A stretch of DNA of 10,865 nt from Baffinella frigidus (Eukaryota > Cryptophyceae > Cryptomonadales > Baffinellaceae), in contig MU646595.1 of the NCBI GenBank assembly GCA_026770585.1, positions 19,744 through 30,608 of the forward strand. The letters are read 5' to 3'. The notes below the pieces were generated by a model that ran no database searches, was not told the origin of the DNA, and was given only the letters and a program-made list of their open reading frames with translations. This document shows positions 7,508-10,865 of the stretch, in pieces (positions within the stretch are counted from its first letter, which is position 1; every line of letters starts with the position of its first letter). The position numbers and the translations under genes were made by a program.

Positions 7508-9241
7508 TTGCCCGCGAAGGAGGTGGCGAAGCAGGTGCATAACCACATTCAAGAAGGTTTGCCGCAAGCATGGCGTCAAGCGGTGGCCCTCCCGCAAGAT
7601 CAGAATGATGGACCGCAAGATCGAGTCTCTCGCTGTGTCAACATCTACGGATCGGGCGGAGCTGCGGATGAAACTTCAGGCGCTCGAGCGCGAGCGCGCA
7701 GCCCTCCCCAGCGCCCTCTGGGGCTCCCTGGACAGCTGCGCCAGAACCGCCGTGGCGGGGGACTCGCCCCCCCCCGAGGAAAGGTTCGTATCTGCAAACC
7801 TCTCGGCGCCAACCGCCCCGCAGGACGGAGCGGTGACTGTGAACACGCCGACTGCCAAGGCTGTGAAAAAGCCGACTGCACAAGTTCAGATGGGGGTTCA
7901 GATTGCGGGCGCTACAGGAGCCGTTGACGAGCTGTTGCAAACGCTGCAAAAGCCGCAAACGGAGGCGCTCCGGACCTTGCAGAAGCTGCTGGAAAAGGAC
8001 ACAGAGATCGCGCGCCTCCGCGTTGCAGAGGGGGAGCAGGCCACGGTGCTGCAGGAAACGCAGGAGAGTGCACGCGCCGAGCTCGCTGGCAAGGACGAGG
8101 AGATCGAGCGTGTGAAGCAGGTGAGAAATTTGTGGAAAGGGGGGTAGCATCGTACCGATCACATAGCGCGACCGCACCACACAAATTGTTACTGTACACG
8201 TGCAAGAAAGGTCAAGAGGGATCCCAAGTGGCTTGATCGAGTCAGTCCGTGAGTCCCAGAACGCCCCTCCGAGAGAGCCAACCTAAACCGTGAATGCCCT
8301 CCGAGTCAAGAGAAGATCGAGGTAGAGAAGGCGAAGCTCTTCGTGGAGGATGAGAAGCTCGAAACTGCTTGACGCATTTGTACCGTGAACCCAGCGTGCC
8401 ACCTTACGACTAACCACCAACCCTAATCAGGAGAAGCTCCGCGTGGAGAAGGCGAAGCGCGACGTGGAGGGCGATCTGGAGGAGGCTCGGGAGACCATGG
8501 GATTCATGGTCCGTGCCGAAAACGCTCGCATGACGCAGGTCGAGCCCCCGATACAGGGGTACCTCGCTCATGAGAAAGCGCCCCCCCCTAGGACCCTGCA
8601 GTAGGCCTATGCCTAGGGCCCTATCTTGGTCCTAGGGGGTGGGCGTTTTTGTATGAGCGAGGTACCGCTGTACCTCCAGGGAAACCCCTGGACTTCTTCT
8701 TCTCTTTATTACTCCTGATATATGTCCTAAATAGGCCCTTAAGCCTTGAATTGAGTGATACAAAAGTCTATGAACGTTAATGACACAAGCCCGACTGTTG
8801 CGACTTCGACACCCCTGTTCATAAGAGTATGCCGGTATGTGCCATGCAAGGGATGGGACTCGTGTCGTGGTGCCGCTGTGGCGAGGCTAAGATAACACAA
8901 CCGACCGCGTGTGTGTAGCTAGAGCCCTCTGGTCTCGTCCCACCTCTCCTCCTGGCGTGAAGCGGTCGTGTATGTCAAATTATTAAACCTCGCCTTTCCC
9001 CCGTGCAGGTGGACGAACTTGCCTTTCAGGCGCTTAGAACTCTCCGATTGCTCATTCAATCGGGGTGGTTTGTACCAGGTCAGGGTCGAAATTCGGACCC
9101 CCCATGAAAGAAACCTGCCAGGGTGAATACTCCGCAAGTAACCCCCTTACCCTGCAGGTGGATGAACTAGGCGCGCTGGCGCTGGCAGCCGGCGCCGATG
9201 CTTCAGCTGTGCGGGCGATCAAGTGCCGCACGCTGTGCTAG
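7508..9241 (+). CDS. RWP-RK domain protein with coiled-coil C-terminus (exons 7508-8120, 8431-8538, 9158-9241)
   Basis: RWP-RK proteins are DNA-binding regulators, known from nitrogen and gamete control in plants and algae. The signature is plain: CITTFKKVCRKHGVKRWPSRKI (coded 7536-7601). The helix that normally precedes it, LPAKEVAKQ, is coded at 7508-7534 but in another frame, so the domain is interrupted by a frame change (about 8 bases fewer than expected). After a Ser/Pro/Thr-rich linker (codons from about 7710 to 7900), heptad-rich stretches follow (LLQTLQKPQTEALRTLQKLL, DEEIERVKQ, then exon EKLRVEKAKRDVEGDLEEAR), predicting a coiled coil. Donors CAG|GTGAGA (8121) and CAG|GTCGAG (8539) are good, and all three exons join in phase 0. 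The stop is TAG 9239-9241. The 5' end is uncertain. It may be a pseudogene or carry a sequence error. Confidence 0.65.
8144..8250 (+). repeat. Dispersed direct repeat, copy 1
   Basis: About 107 bases (GTAGCATCGTACCGATC... to ...GAGTCCC) align base for base, at an estimated 80-85% identity, with 9384-9490 at a constant offset of 1240. This copy lies in the intron just after the RWP-RK exon. Confidence 0.8.
8310..8372 (+). pseudogene. Decayed tandem copy of exon 8431-8538
   Basis: Reads EKIEVEKAKLFVEDEKLETA then TGA, against EKLRVEKAKRDVEGDLEEAR in the real exon 121 bases downstream; a 12-base run coding EKAK is identical. The real acceptor is TCAG|GAGAAG. Here it is TCAAGAGAAG, where the only AG shifts the frame into a stop. 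No donor is present. It looks like a dead duplicate. Confidence 0.55.
8552..8672. mobile_element. MITE family B, copy 1 (intronic)
   Basis: A 121 bp near-palindrome with ends TACAGGGGTACCTCGCTCAT / ATGAGCGAGGTACCGCTGTA. The arms continue through GCGCCCCCCCCTAGGACC and GGTCCTAGGGGGTGGGCG. The terminal TA pair may be the target duplication. It lies 13 bases after the donor of exon 8431-8538. No coding capacity. The first bases of the TIR (TACAGGGGTA) are shared with family A. Confidence 0.85.
9009..9107 (+). CDS. Alternative or decayed last exon of the RWP-RK gene
   Basis: After a strong acceptor, CCCCCGTGCAG, it reads VDELAFQALRTLRLLIQ... and stops at TGA 9105-9107. The real last exon 149 bases downstream begins VDELGALALAAG after CCCTGCAG. 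The first four codons are the same, then the sequences differ. Phase 0 fits the preceding exon, so this could be a functional alternative terminal exon giving a different 32-residue tail. Confidence 0.4.
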   Translation: MDELAFQALRTLRLLIQSGWFVPGQGRNSDPP

Positions 9242-9250
9242 CCTTCGTGG

Positions 9251-9377
9251 TACAGGGATACCTCGCTCATAAGAAACCGGCCCCCCTCCTAGGGACCACC
9301 ATATGGCCCTAGCTAGGCACAGGCCTACTGTAGGGTCCTGGGAGGAGGCGCTTTCTTATGAGCGAGGTACCCCTGTA
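9251..9377. mobile_element. MITE family B, copy 2 (just 3' of the RWP-RK stop)
   Basis: A 127 bp near-palindrome with ends TACAGGGATACCTCGCTCAT / ATGAGCGAGGTACCCCTGTA, then AAGAAA and TTTCTT, C-rich and G-rich arms, and a CCTAGG-containing core. It begins nine bases after the TAG stop, so it would form most of the proximal 3' UTR. Confidence 0.85.
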
Positions 9378-9383
9378 GGGGAA

Positions 9384-9490
9384 GTAGCATGGTACCGATC
9401 GCATAGCGCGACCGCATCAAATAAATTACGACTGTACACGTGCAAGAAATGACAAGATGGATCCCAGGAGGCTTTATCGAGTCTATCTGA
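9384..9490 (+). repeat. Dispersed direct repeat, copy 2
   Basis: Partner of 8144-8250. It starts seven bases after the right end of the family B element, so the element and repeat may have been duplicated or inserted as linked units. On the complementary strand both copies read HVYSxNLxxAVALCDRYxAT, but no gene structure supports coding. Confidence 0.8.
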
Positions 9491-9587
9491 GTCGCTCATC
9501 CCACACAAGCTGCGGGTTGTTTCAAACGCGTGGAACCCCACACGCCAACAAGACACCAACATAAAGCACTCGACACGCATCACACGG

Positions 9588-9718
9588 CACATCTCTCACT
9601 TCTCACTTCCCACCCTTCACTCACAGTTCTGTACCAACCCCCCCCTTCACTCACAGTCCCCCGCCATCATCCCTCCCCGCCCCCTAACACGGCAACCCGC
9701 TCCCCTCGTCTCGCCGCA
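9588..9718 (+). repeat. Pyrimidine-rich stretch with a 15 bp direct repeat
   Basis: Strongly C/T-rich on the + strand. CCCTTCACTCACAGT occurs at 9613-9627 and again at 9643-9657. It could be a 5' UTR or promoter-side tract for the ORF at 9947, or a 3' flank on the other strand. The stretch 9491-9587 before it shows nothing recognisable. Confidence 0.5.
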
Positions 9719-9946
9719 CCACGGTATCAAACGCACCCCGCACGGCTGTGATACACCGCGGGGAGCACCACGACGCCAGCCCCGCGCCCGAGGGAGCGAA
9801 GCACTGGCACGCTGCCACGCGCGCAGCGTCCGCTGGATCGGACATGGCGCCGAGAGCGTGCGCCCCTGGTAGCGGCGCGAGGCACTGCTCTGTGGCGTCG
9901 ACGCACCTGCGGGTGTGCTCGCGGGGTGAGGAGTCGAAGTCAGGTT

Positions 9947-10093
9947 ATGGCCGAGGTATCCTCGAGGGCTTCCGGGAGTTCTAGCTCAGTCTCAGGTCGG
10001 TTCGGGCTCACTAATTTGGTGAACCCGGGCGCATTTCCGCGCCCAGAGTTGACTGATTCGTACCGCACACCCAACAGGTCAACTTGCGAATAG
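9947..10093 (+). CDS. Small ORF or first exon, unknown product
   Basis: ATG 9947 in the context GGTTATGGCC opens 48 codons: a Ser-rich start (MAEVSSRASGSSSSVSG), then RFGLTNLVNPGAF and PELTDSYRTPNR, ending TAG at 10091. The same frame stays open beyond the TAG to past 10220, with a repeated ADPSET, so either the TAG is real and the rest is relic, or a splice site (AACAG|GTCAAC at 10079) is used. No domain is recognised. Confidence 0.3.
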   Translation: MAEVSSRASGSSSSVSGRFGLTNLVNPGAFPRPELTDSYRTPNRSTCE

Positions 10094-10096
10094 TCT

Positions 10097-10132
10097 GCCG
10101 ACCCGAGTGAGACAGCCGACCCGAGTGAGACA
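10097..10132 (+). repeat. 18 bp tandem duplication
   Basis: GCCGACCCGAGTGAGACA occurs twice without a mismatch. In the frame of the ORF starting at 9947 it would code ADPSET-ADPSET, keeping the frame. Confidence 0.9.
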
Positions 10133-10219
10133 GCGCTAGGAGTTGTCCGTGAGGGCTCCCGGGAGGTGGGGCGGAAGGACGTTGGATGGATGTCGCAGAA
10201 CAGCGTCCAGCCTAGGTCC

Positions 10220-10417
10220 TACAGGGGTATCTGGGCTTTAAGAACACGGGTGCTCCGGCATCGGTCGTTTTTTTCCTTCTCAAAAAAGTACCAGAGGGTT
10301 GACTCAACGCACGATTCAGTCAACCCTCTGGTACATGTACTAAATCAAGAAAACGGGGGGGTCAAATCACGACTGTGTTCTCAAGTTCTGGTTTCTTATA
10401 GCCCAGGTACTCCTGTA
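10220..10417. mobile_element. MITE family A, copy 2 (inverted relative to copy 1)
   Basis: A 198 bp element, left end TACAGGGGTATCTGGGCTTT, right end the complement of TACAGGAGTACCTGGGCTAT. The central stem is perfect over 17 bp (10288-10304 with 10318-10334). Its reverse complement aligns over the full length with 6211-6402, including AAGAAACCAGAACTT and GGAGCACCCGTGTTCTTA. A family B-like end, TACAGGGGTGCCTCG, starts inside its right terminal TA (10416-10430). Confidence 0.8.
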
Positions 10418-10535
10418 CAGGGGTGCCTCGTCCAAAAGGAGCCTCGATGCCTGTTCCGGGGCACGCCTGGTGGATAATGCGGGGTTCTGGGGAAGTGGTC
10501 CAGGGCTGGCGGGGTCGAGTTCGAAGCCTGGGACT

Positions 10536-10802
10536 CACCGTGCTGCCTCGGCGTGGGTGCCAACCCCACACCCTACACCCTACACCCTACACCCTACACC
10601 CTACACCCCACACCCCACACCCCACACCCTACACCCTACACCCTAATCACTCCACACACCGTGCAGCCTCGGCATGCATGCGTGCCAACCCCACACCCTA
10701 CACCCTACACCCTACACCCCACACCCTCCACCCTCCACCCTCCACCCTCCACCCTCCACCCTAATCCCCACACGCACCGTGCAGCCTCGGCGTGCGTAAC
10801 AC
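10536..10802 (-). repeat. Tandem 118-121 bp units: exon end, donor and heptamer array
   Basis: The motif CACCGTGCAGCCTCGGC starts at 10536 (with one change), 10657 and 10775. Between the copies lie CCCTACA/CCCCACA units (10569-10643) and CCCTACA/CCCTCCA units (10692-10760), each closed by CTAATC. On the minus strand each copy is an exon end (HAEAAR) with a GT donor; the 10536 copy has the best donor, ACG|GTGAGT. Confidence 0.75.
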
Positions 10803-10865
10803 ACGACGACGCCATCTCCCGCACATCATCCTCCAGCTCCTTCAGCACCCTCGCCACCCTGCTCC
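10778..10865 (-). CDS. Exon of a minus-strand gene entering from the right edge (partial)
   Basis: From 10863 downward the minus strand reads SRVARVLKELEDDVREMASS and on to CVTHAEAA, ending in phase 2 at the donor ACG|GTGCGT (10777-10776). The peptide is a strongly helical, charged, coiled-coil-like segment with GC-ending codons typical of the exons in this window. No family can be named from 28 residues. Downstream exons on this strand were not identified. Confidence 0.5.

Noticed and set aside
7320-8147. A single 275-residue uninterrupted exon
   Set aside because: The part before about 7536 has no domain-like content and skips the LPAKEVAKQ helix. It is kept only as a possibility within the frame-split finding.
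8143-9592. Minus-strand genes based on the repeated HVYSxNLxxAVALCDRY peptides
   Set aside because: They follow from the DNA repeat itself; the amino acid differences are not conservative and no gene structure surrounds them.
10561-10764. Protein repeats rich in HTPHPTPYTL
   Set aside because: This is a translation of the CCCTACA heptamer array, not a gene.

Overview
The window is nuclear DNA of a eukaryotic protist, most likely an alga. Coding sequence is cut into short exons with GT-AG introns (one GC-AG), and almost every acceptor is followed by G. The introns carry plant-type telomere-like heptamers (CCCTAAA and variants). No rRNA, tRNA, CRISPR array or prokaryotic operon was seen. AG|G acceptors and a GC donor would suit a dinoflagellate. 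The RWP-RK domain and the plant-type heptamer would suit a green (prasinophyte) alga. I cannot decide between these from one window.

Left half (1-5733, + strand): 14 exons of one gene whose 5' part lies outside the window. They join to 521 codons plus a stop. The first half is the C-terminal helicase domain of a SecA-like superfamily 2 ATPase (GRGTDF and Q..GR..RQ motifs). The second half is a von Willebrand factor A domain of the protist vwkA-like type (DCTGS metal site, GPEDVCGGL, ADAPCHG). All exon phases agree except at one junction (2297/2600). Most of its introns hold heptamer arrays ending directly at the 3' splice site.

Middle (5734-7500): a purine-rich 3' flank, a palindrome cluster, a 192 bp inverted-repeat element, a pair of 31 bp inverted repeats, a G-rich heptamer array (GGGTTGA) and a 15 bp-stem hairpin. 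A few short exon-like frames may be 5' exons of the next gene; these are weakly supported.

Right-centre (7508-9241, + strand): an RWP-RK domain gene with a coiled-coil C-terminus, in three confident exons. Its RWP-RK helix region is split between two frames. Two of its exons are preceded by a decayed or alternative copy of their own first codons and acceptor. Two related palindromic elements lie in its last intron and directly after its stop codon.

Right end (9242-10865): a second copy of a block also found in the RWP-RK gene intron, a pyrimidine-rich stretch, a small ORF, a second (inverted) copy of the 192 bp element, and a minus-strand gene entering from the right edge. The exon end and splice donor of that gene are present three times in 118-121 bp tandem units together with CCCTACA-type heptamers.

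Two patterns run through the window. One is array-specific heptamers placed in introns. The other is short-distance (about 120-150 bp) duplication of exon edges with their splice sites.
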